A DNA stretch of 64,000 nt from Erythrobacter sp. (GTDB taxonomy: Bacteria; Pseudomonadota; Alphaproteobacteria; Sphingomonadales; Sphingomonadaceae). The position numbers and the translations under genes were made by a program. Shown in pieces: positions 53,283 to 62,519 of the stretch (positions are counted from its first letter, which is position 1; every line of letters starts with the position of its first letter). The notes under the pieces are model-generated. The model saw only the letters and a program-made list of their open reading frames with translations. It did not search any database and was not told the DNA's origin. The stretch covers positions 1,240,001-1,304,000 of the forward strand of contig NZ_CP050265.1 of the NCBI RefSeq assembly GCF_011765465.1. Reading direction: 5' to 3'.

Positions 53283-53732
53283 ATGCAGGCCCAGATACTC
53301 GCGCCCGCCGCCGTGCTGGTGGTGTGGACGCTCATCGTCATGCTGTGGATCATCCCGTCGCGCTTCGGCGCGATCGCGAGGATCGAGGACAAGTCGAAAC
53401 TGCCGCAGAAACAGGGCGTGCGCGGCGGCGATCTGGAGGGGGTGATTCCCGACAAGGCCAACTGGCCGGCGCACAACCACACCCACCTGCATGAGCAGCC
53501 CACGCTGTTCTACGCCACCGTGCTGATCCTTGCGGTGATGGGGCCGGGCGCGCTCGATGTGACGCTGGCGTGGATCTATGTCGGCCTTCGGGTGCTGCAT
53601 TCGCTGTGGCAGATCCTCGTCAACACCATCCCCGTGCGCTTTGCCCTGTTCCTCGCCTCGAGCATCGCGCTGGTCGTGCTGGCGGTGCGCGCGGTGATGG
53701 CGACCGCCTTCGCCGATCCGGCGGCGATCTGA
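53283..53732 (+). CDS. MAPEG family membrane protein
   Basis: 149 residues, four hydrophobic helices. HNHTHLHEQPTLFYA is the MAPEG signature, followed by LRVLHSLWQ. Eukaryotic relatives bind glutathione in eicosanoid metabolism; the bacterial role is undefined, possibly detoxification. It is 73 bp after btaB and paired with a second MAPEG gene. Confidence 0.85.
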   Translation: MQAQILAPAAVLVVWTLIVMLWIIPSRFGAIARIEDKSKLPQKQGVRGGDLEGVIPDKANWPAHNHTHLHEQPTLFYATVLILAVMGPGALDVTLAWIYVGLRVLHSLWQILVNTIPVRFALFLASSIALVVLAVRAVMATAFADPAAI

Positions 53733-53742
53733 GGCGCGGGAG

Positions 53743-54213
53743 ATGCGCGACCAGATCATCCTTTCGGGCATGGCGATCCTGCAGCCGGCGGTCGCGCTTA
53801 TGGTGTGGACCATGGTGATGTGGGCGTGGATGTATGCAACACGCCTTCCCGCGATGCAGAAGGCCAAGGTCGATCCGGACAGCCTCGCGCGCGATCCAGA
53901 CGCCTCGCTCGACCGCCTCTTGCCGCGCGAGGTGCAGTGGAAAGCGCATAATTACAATCACCTGCACGAAGCGCCGACGCTGTTCTACGCGGTGGCGATC
54001 GTGCTCGCCTATGTCGGGCACGGCGAAGGGATCAACGTGACGCTCGCCTGGGCCTATGTCGCCCTGCGGGTCGTCCACAGCATCGTGCAGGCGACGGTGA
54101 ACAAGGTCGCGCTGCGCTTTGCGCTGTTCGCCCTGTCGAGCCTCGTCCTCGCCGCGCTGATCGTGCAGGCAGCGGTGGTGGTCTTCGGCCTGGCGGACCA
54201 GGCCGGAGGCTAG
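53743..54213 (+). CDS. MAPEG family membrane protein, second copy
   Basis: 156 residues with the same plan: NYNHLHEAPTLFYAV and LRVVHSIVQ. Related to the preceding gene, from which it is 10 bp away, so likely a tandem duplicate read in one transcript. It may form mixed trimers with its neighbour; that is inference. Confidence 0.85.
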   Translation: MRDQIILSGMAILQPAVALMVWTMVMWAWMYATRLPAMQKAKVDPDSLARDPDASLDRLLPREVQWKAHNYNHLHEAPTLFYAVAIVLAYVGHGEGINVTLAWAYVALRVVHSIVQATVNKVALRFALFALSSLVLAALIVQAAVVVFGLADQAGG

Positions 54214-54225
54214 GAGGAGGCGCGG

Positions 54226-55206
54226 TTACTCCGCCGCTTCGGCCGCCGCTTCCTCGTTGCGGGCCGCCTCCAGTGTCGCCAGGAACCGCTCCCCGTCGAG
54301 CGCCGCCATGCAGCCCATCCCCGCTGCGGTCACGGCCTGGCGATAGACATGGTCGCACACGTCCCCGGCCGCAAAGACGCCTGGGATCGCGGTCTTGGGC
54401 GTGCCCGGTTCGACTTCGAGATAGCCGCCCTCGTCCATCGGCAGCTTGCCCTTGAACAGCTCGGTAGCGGGCGCGTGGCCGATCGCGACGAAGGCGCCGT
54501 CGACCTGAAGCGTCGAGGTTTCGCCCGTCACCGTGTCTTCCAGCACGAGGTGATCGAGCGCGCCGTTCTCTCCCGCCTCGAAGCTCTTGACGGTCTTGTT
54601 CCACAGGGTCGAAATCTTCGGGTGCTTGAGCAGGCGGTCCTGCAGGATCTTCTCCGCGCGCAGCTCGTCGCGGCGGTGGATCAGGGTCACGTCGTCCGAA
54701 TGGTTGGTGAGGTACAGCGCTTCCTCGACCGCGGTGTTGCCACCGCCGATCACCGCGACCTTCTTGCCGCGATAGAAGAAGCCGTCGCAGGTCGCGCAGG
54801 CCGATACGCCCTTGCCGCCCAGTTCCTGTTCGCCCGGAACGCCGAGCCATTTCGCCTGTGCGCCGGTGCAGATCACGAGCGTGTCGCCGATATATTCATC
54901 GCCCGAATCGCCAATCGCGCGGAAGGGCGGGCCGTTCTCGAGATCGACCGAGACGATCGTGTCCCACATCATCCGCGCGCCGACGTGCTCGGCCTGGGCC
55001 TGCATTTCCTCCATCAGCCACGGACCCTGGATGACCTCGCGAAAACCGGGATAGTTCTCGACGTCAGTGGTGATGGTAAGCTGCCCACCGGGCTGGAGGC
55101 CCTGCACCACCATCGGCTCGAGCATGGCGCGCGCAGCATAGATCGCGCAGGAATAGCCCGCGGGGCCGGAGCCGATGATGAGCATCTTGGTGCGGTGGGT
55201 AGCCAT
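54226..55206 (-). CDS. trxB: Thioredoxin-disulfide reductase
   Basis: 326 residues. FAD motif IIGSGPAGYSCAIYAARA, redox pair in ACATCDG (Cys137, Cys140), NADPH motif GGGNTAVEEA. It reduces thioredoxin with NADPH. The C-terminal tail is Glu/Ala-rich, a small extension beyond the usual end. Confidence 0.95.
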   Translation of the reverse strand: MATHRTKMLIIGSGPAGYSCAIYAARAMLEPMVVQGLQPGGQLTITTDVENYPGFREVIQGPWLMEEMQAQAEHVGARMMWDTIVSVDLENGPPFRAIGDSGDEYIGDTLVICTGAQAKWLGVPGEQELGGKGVSACATCDGFFYRGKKVAVIGGGNTAVEEALYLTNHSDDVTLIHRRDELRAEKILQDRLLKHPKISTLWNKTVKSFEAGENGALDHLVLEDTVTGETSTLQVDGAFVAIGHAPATELFKGKLPMDEGGYLEVEPGTPKTAIPGVFAAGDVCDHVYRQAVTAAGMGCMAALDGERFLATLEAARNEEAAAEAAE

Positions 55207-55261
55207 TTTGCGTCTCTTTCAATCGTGTTCGCGCGGCATATGGGATGGCCTGCGCTTTTTG

Positions 55262-56065
55262 TCACGCCAGCAAGCGTTCGCGCAGCAGCGCCTTCTTCTT
55301 GTGATCCACGCCAAGCGTCAGCGACAGGTAGGTGTCGAGCGATCCCGAAATGCGTTCCACCTCGCGGAAATAGGTCTCGATATAGTCGGGCAGCACGCCC
55401 ATCAGGTTCGCCATCGCTTCAGGCGCTATGCTGGCATAATGCTTTTCCATGCGCGGGAGCGATTGGCGCTCCAGCACTTCGCGGGTCGGCGCGTCATTGG
55501 TGCGAAGATATTCGCCCACCACGTCGTCGCGATGCGCGCCGAGGACATGGAGCAGCAGGCTCGCGGCGATTCCCGTGCGGTCCTTGCCGGCGAAACAATG
55601 GACGAGGCTCGCCCCGTCGCGGGTCGCGAGCGCATCGAAATAGCGCGTGAAGATGTCGATCATCGCGGGGTTGACCGGCATCCTCGTGTAGACCGCCAGC
55701 ATCCGTTCACGCGCGGTTTCGGCAGTCATGTCGATCGCGCCTCCGCCCCCTTCGTGCGGGGGGGAATTGCTCGTCTCCCCGTCATAGGCGATCACGTGCG
55801 CGTCGAACTGGGCGTGGCGGCGACAGGGAAAGCGGCTGCGCTCCGACGTGCCGCGCAGGTCGATCACGGTGCGGATGCCGAGCCGCTGGATCGTTTCGAG
55901 GTCGCTGTCGGAAGCCTCCATATGCTGGCCCGAACGAAACAGCACCCCGCGCTTCACGCGCGCGCCGTCGGCTGCGCTGTAGCCGCCATAGTCGCGCAGA
56001 TTGTGGATGCCTTCGGTCGGCAGGAACGGGTCATCGGGGGGAGTTTGCATGGGTTCGCGAATCAT
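55262..56065 (-). CDS. Tyrosine-protein phosphatase-like protein
   Basis: 267 residues from the ATG at 56065 (an ATG at 56050 is also possible; neither has a good RBS). The PTP loop HCFAGKDRTG carries the nucleophile Cys and Arg. Opening NLRDYGGY and VIDLRGTSER fit the DSP/tyrosine-phosphatase group found in bacteria (PF13350-like). The substrate may be a phosphoprotein or phosphoinositide-like compound; unknown. Confidence 0.82.
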   Translation of the reverse strand: MIREPMQTPPDDPFLPTEGIHNLRDYGGYSAADGARVKRGVLFRSGQHMEASDSDLETIQRLGIRTVIDLRGTSERSRFPCRRHAQFDAHVIAYDGETSNSPPHEGGGGAIDMTAETARERMLAVYTRMPVNPAMIDIFTRYFDALATRDGASLVHCFAGKDRTGIAASLLLHVLGAHRDDVVGEYLRTNDAPTREVLERQSLPRMEKHYASIAPEAMANLMGVLPDYIETYFREVERISGSLDTYLSLTLGVDHKKKALLRERLLA

Positions 56066-56282
56066 TGCCCGCGCAAGGTGGCAGGCGCGCGCAGGCGCGG
56101 CAAGCCGGGTGCAGCTTGAGATGGAATTGGGCGCTTCCGGTCGCCATGCACAGGCGCGCCAGGGCGCCGCAAAAAGGGGCGGGCCTACGTATTTGCGCTA
56201 GGGGCCGACCAAGGCTTCGCTTTGGCGCAGTGGGATTAGAAGCTCTCGCCTCACGCGGATCACACCTTTGCAGAGGCCCCGA

Positions 56283-56759
56283 TTGGCTCACATCCTCATC
56301 GCCGACGACGACGACCTGGTGACGACGATCCTGGCCGAGGCGTTCGCCGAAGCGGGCCATCCCAGTCATGCCGTCGCCAGTGCCGAGGCGGCATGGGAAA
56401 GCGTCCATGCGCGGCGTCCCGATCTTCTCCTGCTCGACCGCGATATGCCGGGGATGCCCGGTCTCGCGCTGCTCGCCAAGCTGCGCGCCTCGCCGCTGTT
56501 CTACGACCTGCCGGTGGTGATCCTCACCGCCCTGCGCGACGAGCTGGACGAGGACGCGGCGATTAGGGCGGGCGCGCAGGATTTCCTGCGCAAGCCGTTC
56601 GATCCCGATGCCCTGGTCGCCCGCGTCGAGACAGCCCTCGCGCGGAAGGTGGAAGCACGCCCCTTCTCCGGCGCATATGCCGAAATCGCGGAGGAAGGCG
56701 ATTTTCCGGCGAGCGCCGCCTACTGGCAGCGCTACCTGCCCTCGCCGCGCCGGGCCTGA
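56283..56759 (+). CDS. Single-domain response regulator
   Basis: 158 residues from a TTG at 56283, preceded by AGAGG; another TTG at 56268 lacks that spacing. Receiver hallmarks: ILIADDDD, phospho-Asp in LLLLDRDMPGMPG, Thr in VILTA and Lys in LRKPFDPD. A 35-residue C-terminal tail has no known output. No histidine kinase is adjacent. Confidence 0.85.
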   Translation: MAHILIADDDDLVTTILAEAFAEAGHPSHAVASAEAAWESVHARRPDLLLLDRDMPGMPGLALLAKLRASPLFYDLPVVILTALRDELDEDAAIRAGAQDFLRKPFDPDALVARVETALARKVEARPFSGAYAEIAEEGDFPASAAYWQRYLPSPRRA

Positions 56760-56769
56760 TGAAGCGGGC

Positions 56770-58188
56770 TCAGCCCGCGGCGAGATCCCGGCAGAAGCGC
56801 GCGGTCCATGCCTGGACATTGTCGTCGCGCACGGTCCCGATCATCGCCTCGTAGCGGGCCTTGCGCTCCTCGAGTGGCATATCGAGCGCTTTCCCGATTG
56901 CGCTCGCCAGCGCATCGGGGCTGTGCGGGTTGACCAGCACGGCACCACGCGCAACGCCGTCATCGTCCTCGCATCCGAGTTGCAGCGCTGCGCCGGCGAA
57001 TTCGGACAGGATCAGGACGCCGGGATCCTCCGGGTCCTGGGCTGCGACGTATTCCTTGGCGACAAGATTCATCCCGTCGCGCAAGGGAGTGACGAGCCCG
57101 ATCTTGGCCGCGCGGAAGAAGCCGTAAAGTTCGGCGTGGCTGTAGCCGCGGTTGACGTAGCGGATGGGGACGATGTCGACCTCGCTCCTCGCCCCGTTGA
57201 TCTGCCCGGTCTTCTGTTCGAGCACTTCGCGGATCTGCTGGTAGCTTTTCACGTCCTCGCGGCTCGGCGGGGCGATCTGGATGAAGACGAGGTCGCGCGT
57301 GCGTTCCGGGTGCTGGTCGAAGAAGCGGCCGATCCCGTCGATGCGCTCGGGCAGGCCCTTGGAATAGTCGAGCCGGTCGACCCCGATCATGCCAGTGCGG
57401 TGACGGGTGGACGACAGGAAGCGCTGTTCGGCCTGTCGCGCCTCGCCCGTCTCACCCTGCGCCTGGAAGTGGTCCCAGTCGATCCCGATGGGGTAGTCCC
57501 GCGCGATCACCTCGCGCCCCTCGAAACGGATCGCGCCCGTCGCGCGGTCGAATTCGGCGCCGAGTTCGGTCTCGCAGTAATGGACAAAGCTCGAAAGCCA
57601 TTCGCGCGTCTGGAAGCCGATCAGGTCATAGGCCAGCATCGTGCGCACCAGCCGCTCGTGATAGGGCAGCGAGGTGAGCAGGCGCGTCGGCGGCCACGGG
57701 GTGTGGAGAAAGAAGCCCATCCGGTTTTTCACGCCGTGGCGGCGCAGCCGGTCGCCCAGCGGGATGAGGTGGTAGTCGTGAACCCAGACAAGGTCGCCCT
57801 CGTCGATCAGCGGGGTGACGCAATCGGCGAAACGCTCGTTGACGCGCTCATAGCCCTCCCCCGTGCGCTGTTCGAAGCGGGCGAGGTCGATGCGGTAATG
57901 GAACAGCGGCCACAGCGTCTCGTTGGCGTAGCCGTTGTAATATTCGTCGAGCTCGCGGTGGGTGAGATCGATCGTCGCGGTCGTAACCCCGCCTGCCTCG
58001 TGGATATGGACGGTCTCGCCCGGATTGTCGTCGACTTCGCCCGACCAGCCGAACCACACGCCGCCGCGATCCTTGAGCGCGGAATTGAGCGCGCCCGCCA
58101 GCCCGCCCTGCGCTCCGGCCGCGCCGCGCGCCTTGGGCACCGCGACGCGGTTGGATATGACGACCAGGCGCTGTCCGTCCTCGCTCAC
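56770..58188 (-). CDS. otsA: Alpha,alpha-trehalose-phosphate synthase
   Basis: 472 residues from a GTG that overlaps the GH15 stop (GTGA). GT20 features: LVVISNRVAV, GGLAGAL, VWVHDYHLIPLGD, GVDRLDYSKGLPER, and a late FAGAALQL. It joins UDP-glucose and glucose 6-phosphate into trehalose 6-phosphate. The next genes upstream complete a trehalose set. Confidence 0.95.
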   Translation of the reverse strand: MSEDGQRLVVISNRVAVPKARGAAGAQGGLAGALNSALKDRGGVWFGWSGEVDDNPGETVHIHEAGGVTTATIDLTHRELDEYYNGYANETLWPLFHYRIDLARFEQRTGEGYERVNERFADCVTPLIDEGDLVWVHDYHLIPLGDRLRRHGVKNRMGFFLHTPWPPTRLLTSLPYHERLVRTMLAYDLIGFQTREWLSSFVHYCETELGAEFDRATGAIRFEGREVIARDYPIGIDWDHFQAQGETGEARQAEQRFLSSTRHRTGMIGVDRLDYSKGLPERIDGIGRFFDQHPERTRDLVFIQIAPPSREDVKSYQQIREVLEQKTGQINGARSEVDIVPIRYVNRGYSHAELYGFFRAAKIGLVTPLRDGMNLVAKEYVAAQDPEDPGVLILSEFAGAALQLGCEDDDGVARGAVLVNPHSPDALASAIGKALDMPLEERKARYEAMIGTVRDDNVQAWTARFCRDLAAG

Positions 58189-59990
58189 CTCACCTCGCTC
58201 CAGGGTTTCGAGAGAAGCCCCGCACAATTGATCACCCCTACCAGCGAGTAGGTCTGCGGGAAGTTCCCCCACAATTCGTGCGTTTCGTAGTCGATATCCT
58301 CGCTCAGCAGGCCCGATTTGGTGGTGTGGCTGAGCATGGTGCAGAACAGGGTGCGCGCCTCTTCGCGGCGGCCCGCGACCTCGAGCGCCTCGATCAGCCA
58401 GAACGTGCACACGTTGAAAGCCGTCTCCGGCGATCCGAAATCGTCCTCCGCATCATAGCGTAGCATATGATCGCCGCGGCGCAGGTGTTTCTCGATCGCG
58501 GCGAAGGTGTCCTTGAACCGCTGGTTGTCGGGCGAGAGGAAACGCAGCTCGAGCATCTGCAAGAGGCTCGCGTCGAGATAGTCGCTCTCGAAGCTAGCGC
58601 CGTAATGGCTGACGCCGAACTGGCTTTCGCCGTCCTCCTTCCAGGCCCTCTCCTCGATCGCGGTGCGGATGGCGTCGGCCCTCTCGCGCCAGACCTCGGC
58701 GCGGTCTTCCTTACCCAGGTGCGCCGCGACATTCGCGAGCCGGTCGCACGCCGCCCAGCACATCACGGCGGAATAGGTGTGGACCTCCGTTCGCGTGCGG
58801 AATTCCCACAGGCCGGCGTCCGGCTGGTCGTGCATCGCCCAGGCCATCTTGCCGACCTGTTCGAGATTCTCGAAATCGTGCTCGCTCGCCGGACGCAGCA
58901 GGCGATGGTCGAAAAAGCCCTGCGCGATCGGCAGGACGATCTGGCCGTAGCAATCGTGCTGGACCTGCGTGTAGGCCGCATTGCCGCGCCGCACCGGCCC
59001 CATGCCGCGATAGCCTTCGAGATGCTGCGCCGTGCTTTCCTCCAGCGCGCTTTCGCCCATCACCGAATAGAGCGGCTGGATCTGCCCCCCGCGCGAGGCA
59101 TCGACGATATTGCGCAGGTAGCGCAGGTATTTCTCCATGACATCGAGCGCGCCCAGCCGGTTGAGCGCTTGCACTGTGTAATAGGAATCGCGGATCCAGC
59201 AGTAGCGGTAGTCCCAGTTACGCTCCGAATGGGGCGCTTCGGGGATCGAGGTGGTCAGCGCGGCCACGATCGCACCGGTTTCCTCGTGCTGGCACAGCTT
59301 GAGCGTGATTGCGCAGCGGATCACCTCCTGCTGCCATTCGAGCGGGAGCGCGAGCATACGGGTCCAGCGTTGCCAGTATTTCCGGCTGCGCTGCTCCATC
59401 GCGCGCACGTCCTCGCGCAGATTGCCGCCGAACGGCTCGTCGGGCCCGAGGAAGAAATGCGTGTCCTCCTCGATCCGGAAGGTGCGCCCTTCGAGGATGT
59501 AGCCGACCGGCGCGTCGGTGGAGAGGCGTAGCGCCTGGTCGCCGAAGAGGTAGCGGATGTGGTTAGTCCCGTTGGTCGTGTCGGCAAGCCGGGCGCCGTA
59601 GTCACGCATCGGCTTCAGCACCACGCGCACGCGGGGATTCCCCCGGATGGGACGGACGATGCGGACCCAGGCGACCGGCCGATACATCCGGCCCGAGCGT
59701 TCGTAGCGCGGGCAGAAGTCGAGGACCTCGATAGCGTCGCCATCACGCGACTCAAGTGTCGTGACGAGATGCGGCGTGTTGCGGATATATTCCTGCCGCG
59801 CAGCGCATTGCCCTTCAAGCTCGAAGCGCCAGATGCCTTCGTCACGCTCCTTCCCGTCGAGCAGCGAACAGAAAATCGGATCGCCATCGACCCGCGGTAC
59901 GCAACCCCACACGAGCGCGCCGGTTTCGTCGATCAGGCCGGAAACCTGGCAATTGCCGATGGGCCAGAGCTGGAGATTGGGTTCGTCCAT
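58185..59990 (-). CDS. Glycoside hydrolase family 15 protein (trehalase/glucoamylase-like)
   Basis: 601 residues from the ATG at 59990. N-terminal beta domain (LQLWPIGNCQVSGLID), then the (alpha/alpha)6 barrel with RNWDYRYCWIRDSYYTVQAL and DYLDASLLQML, the GH15 pattern. In bacteria GH15 enzymes hydrolyse trehalose or alpha-glucans. Placed between otsB and otsA and coupled to otsA, trehalase activity is the better guess. Confidence 0.88.
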   Translation of the reverse strand: MDEPNLQLWPIGNCQVSGLIDETGALVWGCVPRVDGDPIFCSLLDGKERDEGIWRFELEGQCAARQEYIRNTPHLVTTLESRDGDAIEVLDFCPRYERSGRMYRPVAWVRIVRPIRGNPRVRVVLKPMRDYGARLADTTNGTNHIRYLFGDQALRLSTDAPVGYILEGRTFRIEEDTHFFLGPDEPFGGNLREDVRAMEQRSRKYWQRWTRMLALPLEWQQEVIRCAITLKLCQHEETGAIVAALTTSIPEAPHSERNWDYRYCWIRDSYYTVQALNRLGALDVMEKYLRYLRNIVDASRGGQIQPLYSVMGESALEESTAQHLEGYRGMGPVRRGNAAYTQVQHDCYGQIVLPIAQGFFDHRLLRPASEHDFENLEQVGKMAWAMHDQPDAGLWEFRTRTEVHTYSAVMCWAACDRLANVAAHLGKEDRAEVWRERADAIRTAIEERAWKEDGESQFGVSHYGASFESDYLDASLLQMLELRFLSPDNQRFKDTFAAIEKHLRRGDHMLRYDAEDDFGSPETAFNVCTFWLIEALEVAGRREEARTLFCTMLSHTTKSGLLSEDIDYETHELWGNFPQTYSLVGVINCAGLLSKPWSEVR

Positions 59991-59995
59991 GGTCG

Positions 59996-60739
59996 TCACA
60001 GCCCCAGCCAGGAATGGACCTCGGCAACGCCGTCGAGGCGATAGGTCGCCGCCGTCGGCTCGCGCATCCCGACGATGATGCCCGCCCCGCCCATCGCCTC
60101 GCACGCCTCGAAGCCGGCCTCGTCGGTCAGGTCGTCGCCGATGAAGAAGGGCCGCGCGCCCGCGAAAGGACCGGAGGCCATAAAGATCTCGACCGCCCCG
60201 CCCTTGCTCGCGCCGCGCGCGACGAGTTCGACCACGTCCTTGCCCCCCTGCACCTGCCAGCCATGCTCATCGGCGAGGCTGCGAGCAAAGGCATTGGCCG
60301 CCGCACCGCGCTCGGGCGTGGCGCGGTAATGGAGCGCGCCGCCATGGGGCTTCGCCTCGTAGGCCAGCCCTTCGCGCGCGGCGTAGCCTTCGAGTGCGGT
60401 CGAAATCGCTTCGGGCAGGCCCGCCGGACCATCGCCCAACGGTTCTCCGTCGGCCGCACGAATATCGGTCCCGTGGGAACCCGCGGCGGCGATATCGAGC
60501 GATCCGATGTGGCGCTCGATATCGGCGATCGCGCGCCCGCTGATAACCGCGAGCCGCCCGTCGAGCCGCCCCGCCAGCGCGTGCAGCGCCCCGGCCAGAC
60601 CTTCGCGCGGGGCGATCGCGTCGGGACCGGGGGCGATCTCCACCAGCGTCCCGTCGAAATCGAGGAAGAGCGCGGTCGGGCCTTCGTCCAGCAGGTCGGC
60701 GAGCCGTGGCGGAGAGCGCTGTGCGAGACCGGAATCCAT
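59996..60739 (-). CDS. otsB: Trehalose-6-phosphate phosphatase
   Basis: 247 residues from ATG 60739 (a TTG at 60778 is less likely). HAD phosphatase: LFLDFDGTL with Asp27/Asp29, SGRAI, and the Asp-rich FIGDDLTDE. It dephosphorylates trehalose 6-phosphate to trehalose. It is 5 bp from the GH15 start, so one operon. Confidence 0.93.
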   Translation of the reverse strand: MDSGLAQRSPPRLADLLDEGPTALFLDFDGTLVEIAPGPDAIAPREGLAGALHALAGRLDGRLAVISGRAIADIERHIGSLDIAAAGSHGTDIRAADGEPLGDGPAGLPEAISTALEGYAAREGLAYEAKPHGGALHYRATPERGAAANAFARSLADEHGWQVQGGKDVVELVARGASKGGAVEIFMASGPFAGARPFFIGDDLTDEAGFEACEAMGGAGIIVGMREPTAATYRLDGVAEVHSWLGL

Positions 60740-60787
60740 GGGAAGCGTCCATAAAGACCTCACCCCCGCGGTCAACAAGGCGCGCGC

Positions 60788-62467
60788 CTAGGCGCTTTGC
60801 CGGGCAGGCTCCCTCGCGCGCGGTGCGGCCTGCGCGGAGAGCAACCCGCGCGCGATCACCTGCGCCTGGATTTCGGCGGCGCCTTCGAAGATGTTGAGGA
60901 TGCGCGCATCGCACAGCACCCGGCTGATCGGGTATTCGAGCGCATAGCCGTTGCCGCCATGGACCTGCACCGCGTTGTCGGCGGCGGACCATGCGGTGCG
61001 CGCGGCGAGCAGCTTCGCCATTCCCGCCTCGATGTCGCAGCGCGCGCCGCGATCCTTCGCGCGGGCGGCGTAATAGGTGAGTTCGCGGCTCATCACGGTT
61101 TCCGCCGCCATCATCGCGATCTTGTCGGCGACGCGCGGGAAGGCGGTGAGCGGTTCGCCGAACTGCTTGCGCCCCATGGCATAGTCGAGCGCGAGGTCGA
61201 AGGCGTTCCACGCAACGCCGACGGCGCGCGCGGCGGTCTGGATGCGCGCGCCTTCGAAAGTCCGCATCAATTGCTTGAAGCCCTGCCCCTCGGCCCCGCC
61301 GAGCAGGCCGTCTTCGGCTATTGCAAACCCGTCGAAGCCGAGCGCGTATTCCTTCATGCCGCGATAGCCGAGCACCTCGATCTCGCTCCCGTCGATGCCT
61401 TCATCGGGGAACGGGTCGGCGTCGGTCCCGCGCGTCTTGGCGGCGAGGAACATGGAAAGGCCCTTGTATCCCGGCGCGTCCGGATCGGTGCGGGCGATAA
61501 GCGTCATCAGGTCCGCGCGCGCGGCGTGGGTGATCCACGTCTTCGCCCCGTCCACGCGCCAGCTGCCGTCCGCCTGCCGCCGCGCGCGCGTGCGCACGCT
61601 GGCAAGGTCGGAGCCGGTGTCGGGCTCGGTGAAGACCGCGGTGGGCAGGACCGACCCGTCCGCGATGCGCGGGAGCCAGTGCGCCTTCTGCGCCTCGGTC
61701 CCGTTCTCGCCGATCAGCTCGCCCGCGATCTCCGAGCGTGTCCCGAGCGATCCGGCGCAGATCCAGCCGCGCGAAAGCTCTTCCGAAACCACCGACATGG
61801 CGAGCTTGCCGAGGCCGAGGCCGCCGTATTTCTCGTCGATACACACGCCGAACACGCCGAGCTCGGCCATTTCGGCGATCACCTCGGCGGGGATCAGCGC
61901 GTCGGCGAGATGCCACTGATGCGCGCGGGGCGTGATGCGGTCGGCGGTGAAGGCGCGGAACTGCGCGCGAACGAGGTCGAGCGTTTCGTCGCCCAGCCCC
62001 TCGTCGGGCCGCGCGCCTTCGGCCAGCAGCGCGGCGAAGCGCGCACGGGTGTCGGGAGTGTTGCCATCGGCAAGGAACCGCGCGACTGCCGGATCTTGCG
62101 CCAGCGCCGCCGCTTCGCTCGCAGTGCCAAGCGCGTGGGGCCGTACGATCTCGCCCGCGCTCATCGGCACGCCGAAGGCAAGCTGGGCACAGTATTCGCC
62201 GAAACCGATGCGCAGCGCGAGTTCTTCGACCGGGCCGAAATGGCCGCTAGCTGCAGCCCGAGCGCCCCAGTCGGCCGTGGCCCCGAGCGCTGCGGTCGTG
62301 GCGGCGATCCAGGCGAAACCGTGGAGTGCGTGCTGCTCCCGCTGGGCGAGCGCGGCGTCGACCTTACCGCCGTCCGCAACTCTCGCGGCGAGTGCCGCCT
62401 GCACGGCACCGCAATATCCCCTCGCCGCCGCTGCGGCATTTCTCGCGTCGTCGATCCAGTCGCTCAT
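60788..62467 (-). CDS. Acyl-CoA dehydrogenase, (2S)-methylsuccinyl-CoA dehydrogenase-like
   Basis: 559 residues from the ATG at 62467. A 150-residue N-terminal extension (GVPMSAGEIVRPHALG) precedes the acyl-CoA dehydrogenase core with EKYGGLGLGKLAMSVVSEELSRGWI, FTEPDTGSDLAS and a late VHGGNGYALEYPISR. This long form with PMSxxEIVRP is what I recall of Mcd in the ethylmalonyl-CoA pathway. Mcd would oxidise methylsuccinyl-CoA to mesaconyl-CoA, a step that links to propionyl-CoA and the methylmalonyl genes at 12-22 kb. The exact substrate is inferred. Confidence 0.78.
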   Translation of the reverse strand: MSDWIDDARNAAAAARGYCGAVQAALAARVADGGKVDAALAQREQHALHGFAWIAATTAALGATADWGARAAASGHFGPVEELALRIGFGEYCAQLAFGVPMSAGEIVRPHALGTASEAAALAQDPAVARFLADGNTPDTRARFAALLAEGARPDEGLGDETLDLVRAQFRAFTADRITPRAHQWHLADALIPAEVIAEMAELGVFGVCIDEKYGGLGLGKLAMSVVSEELSRGWICAGSLGTRSEIAGELIGENGTEAQKAHWLPRIADGSVLPTAVFTEPDTGSDLASVRTRARRQADGSWRVDGAKTWITHAARADLMTLIARTDPDAPGYKGLSMFLAAKTRGTDADPFPDEGIDGSEIEVLGYRGMKEYALGFDGFAIAEDGLLGGAEGQGFKQLMRTFEGARIQTAARAVGVAWNAFDLALDYAMGRKQFGEPLTAFPRVADKIAMMAAETVMSRELTYYAARAKDRGARCDIEAGMAKLLAARTAWSAADNAVQVHGGNGYALEYPISRVLCDARILNIFEGAAEIQAQVIARGLLSAQAAPRAREPARQSA

Positions 62468-62519
62468 CGCCGCCGCGCTAGCAGAGCGGGCAGGCACTTG
62501 GCACTCCCTTTTGCGCGAA

